Shown here in pieces: positions 33,359 to 45,149 of a DNA stretch of 64,000 nucleotides (within the stretch, counting starts at the first letter, position 1; every line of letters begins with the position of its first letter). Source of the stretch: Corylus avellana (Eukaryota; Streptophyta; Magnoliopsida; Fagales; Betulaceae); assembly GCF_901000735.1 (NCBI RefSeq), contig NC_081542.1, positions 10,624,893 to 10,688,892 of the forward strand, written 5' to 3'. Made by a program: the position numbers and the translations under genes. The notes under the pieces were generated by a model. The model saw only the letters and a program-made list of their open reading frames with translations. It had not been told where the DNA came from and did not search any database.

Positions 33359-34858
33359 TTAACGGGTCATAAGTAGATTAGCAATATAATCACGCTCAAT
33401 GTTCATAGAATTTTCATATGATGTCTCTGATTGTTGTATGCTTGATTCATCTTGTGCTTCGTCATCGCCTATACTGTCAGTAGGTAGTAAATCCTCATCA
33501 TCATCATATGGTTGGAATTCAGCATCCTTTATTGCATGCTTCCTAATGAAGTTATGAAGAGCCATAGACGCTACTACGATTTTCACTTGTTTATCATAAG
33601 GAAAACTCGGCATGCAATGCAATAACTTTCACTTATTTTTCCAAACCCCAAATGTTCTTTCAATAGTGCATCTAAGTGATGAATGTGCATGATTAAAAAT
33701 TTCATGCATACCCCTCGGTTGGCTTCCGCGATGAAAGTCTAGTAGATGATACCGTTCTCCTTTGTATGGCCCCATGTATCCCTTCATATGAGGATATCCT
33801 GTGTCTACCAAGTAATACTTTCCTACAAAAAATATACGAATAACGGTCATAATTTTTTTTTTTTTTGTTCATGTATAATTCATTATTGTTATTTTTATTA
33901 AATACAAACCTCTAGGTGGGTGTGGAAGTCGCAATTCTTCATTTCGAATAGCTTCCAAAAAAATGCGTGTATCATGTGCAGTACCTTCCCATCCAGCCCA
34001 AACAAATGTGAAACACATACGAAAATCACAAACAGCCATAATATTCTGAGTAGGAGTCCATTTTCGACCAATATATGGTATTTGGTTTGATGGAGAAATT
34101 TTAATTGGCACATGGGTTTCATCAATGGCTCCAATACAATCTTTGAAGTATGGCCAATACCGCTCATCATTACGAATTTTTCTTGGAACATCCCTAAACT
34201 CCCTATCAATAGGATTAATAATGTCAACCGCCATTCTTGAAACAGCCATTAAAACATGAGAAAAATGTCTACTAACTGTTTCTCCTGAATGTTGAAACCT
34301 TTCTTGCACTATCCTATTCCCAAACCCATGGCCTAAAGTAATCAAAAACATAGCTACCAACTCTTCAACAGTTAATTTCCTAGTACCTCTTAAATGATAT
34401 TTTTCCTTCAACTCTTTACACAAGTAAAGGAATATGTGTATTTCCATTCTGAAATTTTGTTTGCATCTATCAGGATTACCTTGTACAATTTCCATAATCC
34501 ATTTATAACCTGTTTGAGAAGAGGTCCTACAAGGTTCCTTTGCAATATATGGCATATAATAGTTCTCAACAAATTCTACTGCTGCAACTGCTAAAATAAA
34601 AACATCATTTTTATTTTCATTTTCCTCTTCACCATAATCACTATCACTTGTATCATCTTGAGTGTTATAATCACTATTATCCATGTCTGTAAGGAAAACA
34701 AATAAAGAAATAAATACAAAATAAAAACAAATAAAAACATCAACAAATTCTACTGCTGCAACTGCTAAAATAAAAACATCATTTTTATTTTCATTTTCCT
34801 CTTCACCATAATCACTATCACTTGTATCATCTTGAGTGTTATAATCACTATTGTCCAT
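33359..34858 (-). pseudogene. Harbinger DDE transposase (HARBI1-like), one nonsense codon
   Basis: The catalytic subunit of the element. Exon 1 ends at 33910 and exon 2 starts at 33822, with an 87-base GT-AG intron that joins in phase (Gly codon split). Catalytic residues are visible: DCIGAIDETHVP (Asp), GTAHDTRIF (Asp) and RCTIERTFGV (Glu). The helix-turn-helix-like N-terminal part precedes them. An in-frame TGA at 33629-33631, where relatives carry Trp, interrupts the protein; after it the same frame continues as MPSFPYDKQVKIV and ALHNFI to 33359. A 174-base tandem duplication (34567-34740 and 34741-34914) repeats the N-terminal coding segment in frame; the probable native start is the Met at 34684. 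With the stop the protein would lose its C-terminal helices. Confidence 0.88.
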
Positions 34859-34914
34859 GTCTGTAAGGAAAACAAATAAAGAAATAAATACAAAATAAAT
34901 ATATAAGCACCCAT
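34567..34914. repeat. 174-bp tandem duplication at the transposase 5' end
   Basis: Two copies with period 174 (58 codons), about one mismatch over the ~158 shared bases (ATTATCC vs ATTGTCC). Because the period is a multiple of three, the duplication stays in frame and extends the apparent protein upstream. Confidence 0.85.
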
Positions 34915-35074
34915 AAAAATAAGAAAAACATCATCCAAACATAGTTATGAAATATTATAATATACTCATCTTAGTACACAAATCAACACCTCAAAAAACA
35001 AAAAATAACACTCAAATAAATCATTATAGCTTCTCAAATAGTTCATAACAAAACAACATTAAAAAATAACAACA

Positions 35075-36127
35075 TTAATCCATGCTACGACGGTTAATTT
35101 CTCTATTTCCCATTCGCTTAATAAAGTCAATCTGCAACCATGGCTCTTTAATAGTCACAAACATCTCTCTATGTGATCTCTTAAGAAATACCTCTGTTGC
35201 AAACTTAAGGATATCAATGTCATTTTCTCTTTCAGCAATCCCCCGAACAACATCCATTACCTCCTCAATATTACATCCAAGCTTATCGTAGCTCTTAGAT
35301 GTCACTGTATTCTTACTTTCTATTACATTACAAATACGACTCAAATGTTCACTAACAATTTGAACTCCTTTCTTTCTTTTCTTACATTGAACCGCAAGAC
35401 CAAACTTCTTATTTCCTTTATCCCGCGTATCTAAATCAGCAGGAATATCATCAATGCCATGTGTATTGAGATTTGGTTCATCATCCAAAACATCTAAACA
35501 TTCTACAATATTGTCATCTTCATTAAGCATTACTTCTGCACTATCTATGAAACCAATATCATTAGGAACCAACCCTATGGATGGTGCCCAAGATCCCTCC
35601 CCAGTGGCAATTATATCTCTAAACAATATCTCCACCTTCATAGCATAAGTCAAACCTATCGAGTGAAACTTGGTTGCTTCTAGAACTTCTTGTATTTAGG
35701 TATATGTAAAAATCAATAATAAACATTTGTGCAAATCATTTAAACAAAAAACAGACAAGTACAAATATAATACTTGCAATTTTTTTTCCCACCAATCATC
35801 GGGTGCATCAATTGTCTTTTTCACCGGATCCCATCCAAGGCCAATTTCCTTCCCTATCAATCTCTTCCAAATGTTCCACTCTTTTTTCAAATTATCCCAC
35901 TTATTCTTTAGTTGTTTATAGCAATATTGTTTTTCAGTTTTTTCATTAAATTTATCTATCACATTTTTCCATCATGTCCTATTGAAATGTGTTCCTGGGC
36001 GATTACCAGCATGAATCTCAGTAATACATATGTCAAGTTAATCTTCTAGCATTTTTTCAATCCAAACTACTTTCTTTATCTGAGTATCTGCCGTAGCAGC
36101 AACGTTGCTTTGACCTTTTTTACTCAT
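35075..36127 (-). pseudogene. Harbinger Myb/SANT-like helper protein, two nonsense codons
   Basis: The second gene of the element, resembling plant Myb/SANT-like DNA-binding proteins that partner Harbinger transposases. It starts MSKKGQSNVAAT at 36127. In-frame TAA (36038-36040) and TGA (35972-35974) fall inside the trihelix-like region. The frame continues with NKWDNLKKEWNIWKRLIG and DDWWEKK, then after a probable intron (about 35697-35785, acceptor unclear) with EILFRDIIATGEGSWAPS and a basic segment QCKKRKKG. Stop at 35075. Known role in the family: helps the transposase bind and enter the nucleus. Here not translatable in full. Confidence 0.8.
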
Positions 36128-36344
36128 TTTGTCACACAATAAATAATCTGATAAAATTATAAATAAAAAGTGTGTTAAACACTATTAACAATTAAAAATT
36201 TGTTTAAATTGATCAATTGATAGAATGAAAAAAATCATATTTACATAAATAATATGCATGTCCATCAAACAAAAGGGCAATATCAAAAAATAATGGAATC
36301 AAGTTTTAGAAAGAAAAAAAAAAAAACATGTTCAATATATATAT

Positions 36345-36870
36345 TGAGTATGTTTCAGAATCAAGTGTTGCAAAGGACAAAAACATGAGTTGGTGGTAAA
36401 AGAGAGATTATATATGTAAAATGAAATTGCTGAAATCAAGTTTTGCAGGACTGTTTTTGCTTAGAAAAAAAAAATAATAATAATAATTACAAAGATAAAG
36501 GCCTGATTCGGTGGTGTGTGTGAGAGAGAAAGAGGTTTACAAAATATATATATATATATATATATAAAGCGTTTCAGAAGTAAGTGTTGCAATTTGCAAA
36601 GGACAAAAAGGTGGTGAGAGAGAGATTATATATTTATATATATAAAATGAAGTTGCAGGAGTGTTTTTGCTTTAAAAAAAATAAAAAAAAAAAAAAAATT
36701 AATTAATTGCAAAGAAGAAGGCATACTCGGTGGTGTGAGAGAGAAGGAGATTGTAAAATATCTCTGCCAAATCCATGTGGTTCACAGAAAAGAATAAAAA
36801 TTAAAAAAAAAATTAATTAATTGCAAAGAAGAAGGCTTGAGTCTGTGGTGTGAGAGAGAGAGAAAAAAAT
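36345..36870. repeat. Subterminal direct repeats of the Harbinger element
   Basis: Diverged modules with TCGGTGGTGTG + AGAGAGA recur near 36500, 36711 and 36825, plus shorter forms near 36390 and 36605. GCAAAGAAGAAGGC precedes two of them and AAGTGTTGCAA + AGGACAAAAA appears twice. Possibly binding sites for the element's own proteins; that role is inference. Confidence 0.55.
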
Positions 36871-37790
36871 TGCAAAATATCTCTGTCAAATATGTTGACC
36901 CACGTCCTTGTCCTTTTCCTTTATGTTGACAGAAGGGCAAGGCTTTGAGATGAGCGCGACGTGTGAGAGAGAAAGAAACAGTGAGATAATTCAAACGGGG
37001 CACGTGAAGATGCAGAAAAAGGGGCAGCATCAGAAACAATGCAAAAAAGAGTGTTCAGAAAGAAAAAAAACATCTAGAAGCCAGCAGAGTGATAAAGCGA
37101 TCGTCTCTCTCACTCTGCTACTCCTCAAAGTATATCTCTCTCCCTCAATATTTTCTTCCATCTCTCACTCAGTAAAACCATACACTCAAAAAACAAGCCA
37201 AAATACATAAATCTCGTCTCTCTGTCACTTTGCTCAAAAAACTATACTGCTCACCATGATTTTTCTCTTTCTATATAAACACCTTTCTCTTGGTTATGTT
37301 TTTTTGTAGCCAAGAACGTCAAAGTTTCGTCTCTCTCTCTCTTTGACCCTCGAAAGAACAGAGTATATAGAAATCAAAAGAAAAATAAGACATACCACAA
37401 TATGTAGCTCTCAAAGATGGGTGACGGGACTCAGCAGCTTTCAAATTCATAGAAGGGTTTGCAGCTCTCAAATTCGCGGAGGAGGCGCAAGGTATGAAAA
37501 AAATTTGTATATATATTGGTAATGTTGTAAATATGTGAAATATTTTGGATATTTTTGGCACTAGGTTATTTTCATTAAACAAAAACTGCGGCGCGCCTTT
37601 TCCATTTAAAGTGCGTTTGGTCAAAAGCCCCAAATTGGAGCTTGTGGCTAAACGCTCGGTTTAACGTTTGGGAGGACGAAAAGCTCTTTATTAAAAGAAA
37701 CCCAAACGACCAATTTTTTCCTTGAAAGTGTTTTTTGGAACCTAAAAGCCCTTTTGGTGCTGTAAATCGCAATCCCAAACATGCACTTAA

Positions 37791-37890
37791 NNNNNNNNNN
37801 NNNNNNNNNNNNNNNNNNNNNNNNNNNNNNNNNNNNNNNNNNNNNNNNNNNNNNNNNNNNNNNNNNNNNNNNNNNNNNNNNNNNNNNNNN
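37791..37890. other. Assembly gap, 100 N
   Basis: Starts one base after the Harbinger right target duplication and ends inside a unit of the 176-bp tandem repeat of the second segment copy. True size unknown. Confidence 0.95.
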
Positions 37891-38215
37891 AGTGGTGTTT
37901 GAATAAAAGTGAAACATGGTGTTTTAAACCAAGTCCAAAATTGACGAATTTGAAAAGAGTGATTTTCTTAATCAAATTGGCACCAACAACTACTGAAATA
38001 TACATCACAAAAAAAATTAAAAAAATAAATTAAAATCCAAATTTCTATATGTGAAAAAGAGGGGAATTGGTGTTTGAGTGAAAGTGTGAAACATGTTGTT
38101 TTAAACCAAGTTCAAAAAACTGACGAATTTGAAAAGAGTAATTTTCCTAATCCAATTGACACCAGCAACTGTCGAAATTTACATCACAAATGAAGAATTA
38201 AAAAAAAAAAAATCC
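37891..38215. repeat. ~176-bp tandem repeat, copy 2 (at least two units)
   Basis: Units from about 37895 and 38069, spacing 174. Same landmarks as 31310-32060. More units may be hidden in the gap immediately upstream. Confidence 0.85.
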
Positions 38216-38301
38216 AAATTACATTAAGTGAAAAATGGTAACCTTCAAAACTCGGTTGGATGAGCAAAACGTAATGGTTCATCTTTTTCTTTCTCTCTTA
38301 A

Positions 38302-38735
38302 TTTCTGATTGCTTTGCTTCTTTTATTGCTTTGTCAAATTGCTTTGCCTCTTTGTGGCAAAATTGCCTCAAGCTTCATCTCCCCAAACAATTTTGCCAAC
38401 TACCCAACTTTCCATTCCCGGAGGAGTATTCAGAATATCCCACAAAATATCAGTTTATCGACTACCTTGAATCTTATGCGAAACACTTCCACATAATCCC
38501 AAATTTCAATGAAACAATGCAGTCTGCTACATATGCCGAAACTTTTGGTTTGTAGAGCATCCAAACCAATAGAGAAAGCAGTTCAAACGACCCTGACGAT
38601 CAAGTTGAGTACATTTGCCGGTGGCTCATGGTAGCCGCCCAATGCTGAGAATGCAGAGAAAGTGGTGTCGGAGTTTGAAGGCTTGGAAGGAATAACCGCA
38701 TGTCAGAGACGTTTGTGAGAGAAGCAAATTGAGGA
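38302..38735 (+). pseudogene. YUCCA-type flavin monooxygenase fragment, copy 2
   Basis: Offset +6162 from copy 1 and co-linear with it, with single-base differences at a few percent of sites. It carries the same internal TAG (38553-38555) and the same frameshift, and one further stop-generating change (GGTAGCC where copy 1 has GGTGGCC). Non-functional. Confidence 0.87.
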
Positions 38736-39112
38736 GAGATGTATGGAAAAGAGGTTTGATTTACTGTTTATTGGATACGCTGTTTTATTAGAAACTTGTT
38801 TTGAAAAAATAACTGAATGCACAACGTCTCACCAAAGGCTTGTTTTGGTTGAAAATAAAAAAAAAAACTAAACAATTGTTTTACACTTAAACATGGACAG
38901 TTGTCTTCATAAAAGGATGTCACATGTCACTATATTAGCCTCTCTTCCTAAAAACTCTCATATTATATATTAGATATTAAAATGACACTTGGCAGAAAAC
39001 GTGAAAACGTGATGACGTGATCCATACGAAGGATATTGAACACCAAACTCACATATATATATATATATATATATACTTTTCTAGAAAGTCTTTAAAGCAT
39101 TTAATATCTTCT
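38736..39112. other. Flank of the second segment copy, including the empty Harbinger site
   Basis: Co-linear with copy 1 to about 38889 (TTTTACACTTA), then unique sequence ACATGGACAG onward and a (TA)n tract at 39053-39075. No gene. Confidence 0.7.
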
Positions 39113-41525
39113 TTTTTTTTTTTTTTTTTTTGAATTGGTATTCCATTACTCAAAAACTCAAGAAAGACCCTTGGCAAGGAGAACAGAATGATGAATACAA
39201 AGAGGGAAATCATCCCGCTAGAGCTGGTCTTCCGATACTGTGAGTCTGTGCTTAGCTAGCAAGTGAGCTGTAGAATTGGCCAAGCGCTTTGTGTGGCAAA
39301 CATGCCAGTCTTGAAGACTATTAAGAGTAGATTTTGCATCATTAATTAGAGAGCCATATCTGTTCCAACACCAATCATCTCCCTTCAAGGCTTTAACCAC
39401 TTCAATTGAGTCTCCTTCCAGAATGACCTTGGAGAATCCCATGAGCATGCAGACATCCGTGGCTTTCCATGCGACTATGTCTTCTGCGACTGTTGGGTCT
39501 ATGACCAGAGGTCTCGAAGCACAGAAGACTGCCAGAACATTACCAGCATGGTCCCGTGCTATAATTCCTACTCCCATTTTCTGCCTCCCAACGTCAATGG
39601 CTGCGTCCCAGTTAAGCTTCACTATACCCAGGGGAGGCTTTTCCCAAGTCTTGATTGATTGCTCTGCACGCGGTGGGCTCTCCATTCTTCTTCCTCTCTC
39701 CGCCTTATGGAAATTTTCAAGTTGGGATGTTGCAGTTTCAATAACATGGGATGGCGAAGTGAAGTAACCACCAAAAACTACATTGTTTCTCCGCAGCCAC
39801 AAACATCTAGCCACAGTGGCCACCAACTATAGTTCCTCCTCTTCCAGTCGTTCAATCAACGATGAAAAAATGCTGGGAAAAGTCATCTCCATATTAGGAC
39901 TTTTTTGGATTTTCCTGTTGCAAGCAGCCCACGTATCTCGTGCCGATTCACAATTCTAAACAATATGCTCCACTGATTCCTCTTCCAACCTGCAAATAGG
40001 ACATAAAGAGTCCTCCACAACACCTTTCCTCCGAAGATTGAGCTTTGTTGGTAGAATGTTGTTACAGGCCTTCCAAAGAAAGACCCTTACAACAGTCGGA
40101 ACCTTAATCTTCCAGACCTCCTTCCAGAAACTTTTGCTTTCGGCTGGGTTGGAGCTGCTGCCGCTATCCTTCTACATACTAGCTCTAGCCATGTGATAGG
40201 CACTCCGGACTGTGAAAGTTCCATTCTTAGTTCCCAACCATACTAGTGTATCCTGCTGCCCTGCTGGACAAACTAGAATATTCCCGATGAGGGCGGCTTC
40301 TTCTGCACTAAACAGCTCTTTGATTAGGGAAAGCTTCCACCAGTTTGTGTTTTCATCTATTAGAGAGCTGACTTTTGAGCTTGTGTCCAGGAGTCAGTTG
40401 GGTGTTTGAATGGTATAAGTTGATGGGGATGGTATCCAGCGGTCCCCCCAAATGTTAATAGTTTTCCATCCCCAACTCTCCAAAGCAAACCTTCATTGAG
40501 TAATTTCTTAGCATTCCAAATGCTTCGCCAAGTATAAGAGGGAGTGCGGCCCAATGCAGAATTGAGGAAAGAGTCATGTGGATAATATTTTTGCTAAAAA
40601 ACCTTCGCCATCAAAGAGTCGGGAAATTTTAATAATCTCCATCCCTGCTTGGCAAGTAGAGCCTGATTAAAACTTTCCAAGTCACGATAGCCCATTCCGC
40701 CTTGTTCTTTGGCCCTACCCAATCTTTCCCAACTCATCCACGCAATTCTTGATTCCTTGTCTTTTTTCCCCCACCAGAAATTTGACATCAGAGAATTAAT
40801 TTCTTTGCATACTGCTTTAGGCAGTTGAAATACATTCATCGTATAGGTGGGTATGGATTGGATAACCGCCTTCAAAAGCACCTTTTTCCCTGCTTGAGAT
40901 AAAAAAATTTCTTTCCAGCCATTTAATCGACCCCAGATTTTGCCTTGTAACCCCGAGAAAACTGCAACCTTCGATTTTCCAATCAAAACAGGCAGCCCAA
41001 GGTATTTCTCAAAGTCAATAGTCGAGGACACCCCAGCCACTGAGAGAATGTGGTTTTTTGTTTCAGGCTTTGTATTGCTACTAAAGAATATGGAAGTCTT
41101 TTCTTTATTGATCTTTTGGCCCGAAGCATGTTCATACATTATGAGGATACCTTGGATATTGAGCCATTCAGGAATATTAGCTTTGCAGAAAAGGAGGCTG
41201 TCATCCGCAAAGAAAATGTGGTTTAACCGCATTCCCCCTCGTACAATTGGGAGCCCCGAGATCCTCCCATCACTTTCAGCCTTATGTAGAAGAGAACTAA
41301 GCCCCTCCGCGCATAGGATGAAGAAATAAGGAGAAAGCGGGTCCCCTTAGCGAATTCCTCGTGAGGGGGTGATGTTACCATAAGGCTGCCCATTAATGAG
41401 AATGGAATAAGTCACTGTACAGACACAAGTCATGAGTAAGTGAATCCACCTGGCCTCAAACCCCAATTTCTGCATAACTGCCTCCAGGAAGTCCCATTCA
41501 ACTCTATCAAAAGCCTTACTCATGT
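39113..41525 (-). mobile_element. Antisense LINE with RT, zinc-binding tail and RNase H, dead
   Basis: On the minus strand, 5'-truncated inside reverse transcriptase, ending in poly(A) (T run at 39113-39131). RT motifs: KAFDRVEWDFLEAV, SRGIR then a stop then GDPLSP, and FFADDSLLF with the catalytic ADD. Then KYLGLPVLIGKSK, NFWWGKKD, a CPICRLEEESVEHIV zinc-type motif, and RNase H (NWDAAIDVGRQKMG, LEGDSIEVVKAL, STAHLLAKH). At least five in-frame stops (41347, 40594, 40172, 39956, 39827) and a frameshift near 40360. Same clade type as 20804 by its RNase H domain, but old and inactive. Confidence 0.88.
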
Positions 41526-41899
41526 CCTATATCTAATATCTAATATATATATATATATATATATAAGCCGAGTTTTGACGTAGAGAGTGCTTAGAATTGC
41601 GACACATGTTTATATTTTTTAATATTTGAAAGTGCTTAGAATTGCGACACGTGTCCATGTTTTTAATATCTGAACCGTTTTTTTATTTTTACCCTCGGTC
41701 ATTAATTAGCTTAATTAATTGTGTTGATTATATTTCAAGAGTTTTCCATACATAAATTATTCAATAAATTAAGTATTTTTAAATGCCACATTATTATTTG
41801 TTTTTCAATATTATTTGTATGGAAAACACATAAAAGAATTAAAATAGTACAAATTAACCATACTTAAGGAACACATATAAGTTTAAGGGCTAAAATATG
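41526..41899. other. Intergenic spacer with a TA tract
   Basis: Begins with CTATATCTAATATCTAA and a (TA)n tract, then AAGCCGAGTTTTGACG and two copies of GTGCTTAGAATTGCGACAC (41590 and 41632). The opening resembles some Helitron 5' ends, but no matching 3' end was found. No gene. Confidence 0.35.
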
Positions 41900-44010
41900 A
41901 ATATTTTGGCACTTAACAATGTTTAAGGGTTGCCAAAATGAAAATTGTGATTATGTTGGTCTTGTTGCTCATACTTCCTTAAAGGTTCTTGATTCTTGTC
42001 ATTGGTACCTCAAGAGTGCTTGCTCCAAACACATGCCGGGGGATAAGTCTGTTTTTAATTGTCTAAATGAGTACAGGGGTGGCAGTGTTACCTTCAAAGA
42101 AGGAAATCATGCGCAAATTATAAGGAAAAGTTCAATTGAAATCAAAGGATTTCTTGAGATTCATGAAATTCTGTATGTGAAAAATCTCAAAGCCAATCTT
42201 CTTAGCATTAACCAGATCTGTGATGATGAACGATTGGTTCAATTCTCGAAAAAGGAATGCAATGTATTTGATGAGAATGGAAAATGAGTCATGGGAGGAA
42301 TTAGAACTTTGGACAATTGTTATAGGATTGGACCAATAACTTCTGTCAATTGCAGTCATGTTAAACTTGAAAAAGAAGAGTTGTGGCATCAACGACTGGA
42401 TCATTTGAATTTCAAGAACTTCTATAAGGCCTCCAAGGATGATCTTATCATTGGTCAGCCCAAGTTGGGTAAACTTGAGAAAATGGTGTGTGGACTATGC
42501 CAGTTGGGAAAACATATCAAGTTTCAACATAGAGCAACTAAATCCATACGTACCTCTTGCTCCTTGGATTTGCTTCACATGAATCTAATGGTTTGACCAT
42601 AAATGCTAGTATGGGTGGAAAGAGATACATACTGGTGATTGTGGATGACTACTCTAGATACACTTGGGTGGTGATGCTGAAAGAAAAGTTAGAAACTTGT
42701 GATCAAGCTAAAATTTTGTTCAAAAGATTCAGAATGAGAAAGGATGCATCATTAAACCCATACGCATGGAAGAGAATTTGAAAACTTGAGCTTTGAAAAA
42801 TATTGTGAAGAAACTGGCATCAAAAAAGAGTTCTCATCTCCCATTATACCCCCAACAAAATGGAGTGGTGGAAAGGAAAAACAGAGTCATACAAGGTATG
42901 GCATCTGCTACGCTCCATGGGAAGGGTCTTGCTACTTACTTTTGGGGGGAAGCAATCAATACTACTTGTCACATTATCAATAGAGTTTATCAAATGCCTA
43001 GTACTAAGAAAACTCCATACGAGATACGAAAAGGAAAGAAACCCACAGTGAAATATTTTCATGTGTTTGGAAGTAAATGCTTCATTCTACGTGATAGAGA
43101 AAATCTTGAAAAATTTTGACACCAAGAGTGATGAAGGGATATTTCTTGGGTATTTGTCTTCCAGTCGAACATTTCGTGTTTACAACAAATGGACTAACAC
43201 TGTTCTGGAATCCATAAATGTTGTTGTTAATGATGAATATTCTGATGCCAATGGTAATTTACATGGAAGTGAGGAGAAGACTGTGGAAGTGGAAGAAGCA
43301 GGTTTGGAAGAATCAATAGACATCATTGGTCTTGATTCCCTTGAGCCTAGTGATGAGTCTTCCAATTGAAAACCTCTGCCCAAAGACACCCATTCTCGTA
43401 TGATTTTAAATCATCCAAAAGATAAGATTTTGGGGACGATGGGAAAAGGGAAAAGACTTTGGAGTAGAGTCTTGAATCAAGTCTCATATGTGTGCTACTT
43501 ATCTCAATTTGAAACCAAGAAGGTTGAAGAAGCACAACAAGATGAGAATTGGATTGAAGCAATGCACTAGGAACTGAATCAATTCACTTGTAATGATGTT
43601 TGGTCATTAGTTCCCAGACCAGCTGATCAAAATGTTATAAGAACAAAATGGATCTTCAAAAATACGTTTGAAGAACATGGTACTGTTATACGGAACAAAA
43701 CTAGGCTTGTAGCTCAGGGTTACACTTAAATTGAGGGAATAGATTTTGATGAGACATTTTCTCATGTTGCTAGACTTGAGTCTATCAAAATTCTGTTAGG
43801 AATAGCTTGCAATTTTGGGTTCAAATTATATCAAATGGATGTTAAGAGTGCATTCTTAAATGGTATTCTTCAAGAGAAAGTCTATGTGGTGTTACCCAAA
43901 GGGTTCAAAGATCCCCATCATACCGAGCATGTGTATAAATTGAAGAAGGCCTTATATGGTTTAAAGCAAGCACCTAGAGCATGGTATGAGGGACTCACAA
44001 CATATCTTAT
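41900..44010 (+). mobile_element. Ty1-Copia pol fragment, degenerate
   Basis: Order of domains: a protease-downstream/GAG-pre-integrase region (CHWYLKSACSKHM, YVKNLKANLLSINQIC, DNCYRI, LWHQRLDHLN with the HH-CC zinc motif completed by CGLCQLGK); integrase core (YILVIVDDYSRYTW and PQQNGVVERKNR); a linker; and the start of reverse transcriptase (TKWIFKN, KTRLVAQGYT, LYQMDVKSAFLNG, LYGLKQAPRAWY). It stops before the YVDD region, so RT is truncated. Stops at 42285, 43366, 43568 and 43727 and frameshifts near 42596 and 42780 break the frame. No LTRs were assigned. Confidence 0.88.
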
Positions 44011-45149
44011 TGTTGGGATTGTTTACGTAAATTTAAAAAAAAAAAATTATTTTTACACAGCGAATAAAACATGATCCCAAAATTTTTTACCATAAAGACA
44101 AACATGTTTAGATCTAAAGCAAATATATAAGTTAGATTACTTGTAGATTCGGCCTTTCCTAGACATTGGGGCGTAGGAGTGTGCATCCGTTCTTCAATTT
44201 GGTGTTGGACTAAGTAGTTGAAGTTCCAACATGCTTGAATACTTCAAGTATGAGTCCATACTCATCTCACCTTCCTCATGTTCTTCGCGTTCTACGTGTT
44301 CTTCATGAACTTAAAGAACATCTTTATATTCTTCATTGTATTCATAAAGAACTTTTTGAAGACTTGAGAGTTTATCAAGTTCTTCAAGATCTTCAAACAA
44401 TTGGGGAGAAGATTGATCCATTAGATCTTCTTTTTGATGACTAAATATGACAGTGACTATGGGCTCACAAAGTTTTATCAAGATCAAGAGAAAACTAAAA
44501 ACAAAACTTTGGAGAGAAAAAACCCCCTAGGGCCATGTATTCACTCTTGTGGGAGATTGAAGTTGTGTTTTTGTTTTCACAAAAATCACAAGATTCTGAA
44601 TTGTTTCAGGTACTTTGCTTCTCAATTGAACTTCTATTTACAATACTTGGATCCCAAGAGAAAAGTATTTTTAAGCCATGTGATTAGAAATCCCAATCCT
44701 TGTAGAAGTCGGCCAAGGGGGTCAAAAGACCACCCTTGCCCTCCATTTACATAGTCTAGATGGAGTTCTCAGTTTCATCTGACAACTTCAGAAAAATAAT
44801 AATATAAAATTGACACATTTAAAAGTTTAAGAGTATAATATAATAAAATATCAGGGATGGTAAATGAAAATTTTCCTTTAATAAATAAATGAATCCCAAG
44901 CCGAGCCCGAACCTCTTAACGAGCGACTATGTGGATCTACCCTCTCTTCTGTAGCAAGATGGAGTTTGGGGCTAATTTCTAAATAGATTAAATCCCGAGG
45001 CCAATGAAGAAACAAGTGGGTGTAGTTAAATCCACATGTAGCCCCCACCTTATCAACAAGCGAGAGGAAAAGAAAAATTGAGAAAAGAAGAGAGGCTGTT
45101 GTACTTCTATTCCACCCCAAGAGCATCACTGGCGTCAGAATGGGGAAAG
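44011..45149. other. Intergenic; possible LTR remnant
   Basis: Directly after the truncated Copia RT comes TGTTGGGATTGTTTACG, an LTR-like start, and then a TTCTTCA-rich stretch (44260-44430) with many GTTCTTCATG/AGTTCTTCAAG motifs. No second terminus found. The last 300 bases up to 45150 should contain the promoter of the next gene; no clear TATA box seen. Confidence 0.35.

Larger units (their letters stand above)
32740..37786 (-). mobile_element. PIF/Harbinger DNA transposon, complete in length, inactivated
   Basis: A 5047-bp element bounded by TIRs: GAGCCAGTTTGGGATTGCGG at the left and, reverse-complemented, GTGCATGTTTGGGATTGCGA at the right (16 of 20 identical), with TTA target duplications. 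It carries both genes expected of the superfamily on the minus strand: a Myb/SANT-like protein (36127-35075) and a DDE transposase (34684-33359). Both have nonsense mutations. The right subterminal region (36345-36870) holds diverged direct repeats. The paralogous segment at 37.9-38.9 kb lacks the insertion. Confidence 0.88.

Noticed and set aside
41526..41600. Helitron 5' end
   Set aside because: Suggestive TA-rich start and AAGCCGAG, but no CTRRT hairpin terminus or helicase could be linked to it.
41919..44074. Active Copia retrotransposon
   Set aside because: Stops and frameshifts throughout, RT truncated, no LTR pair.
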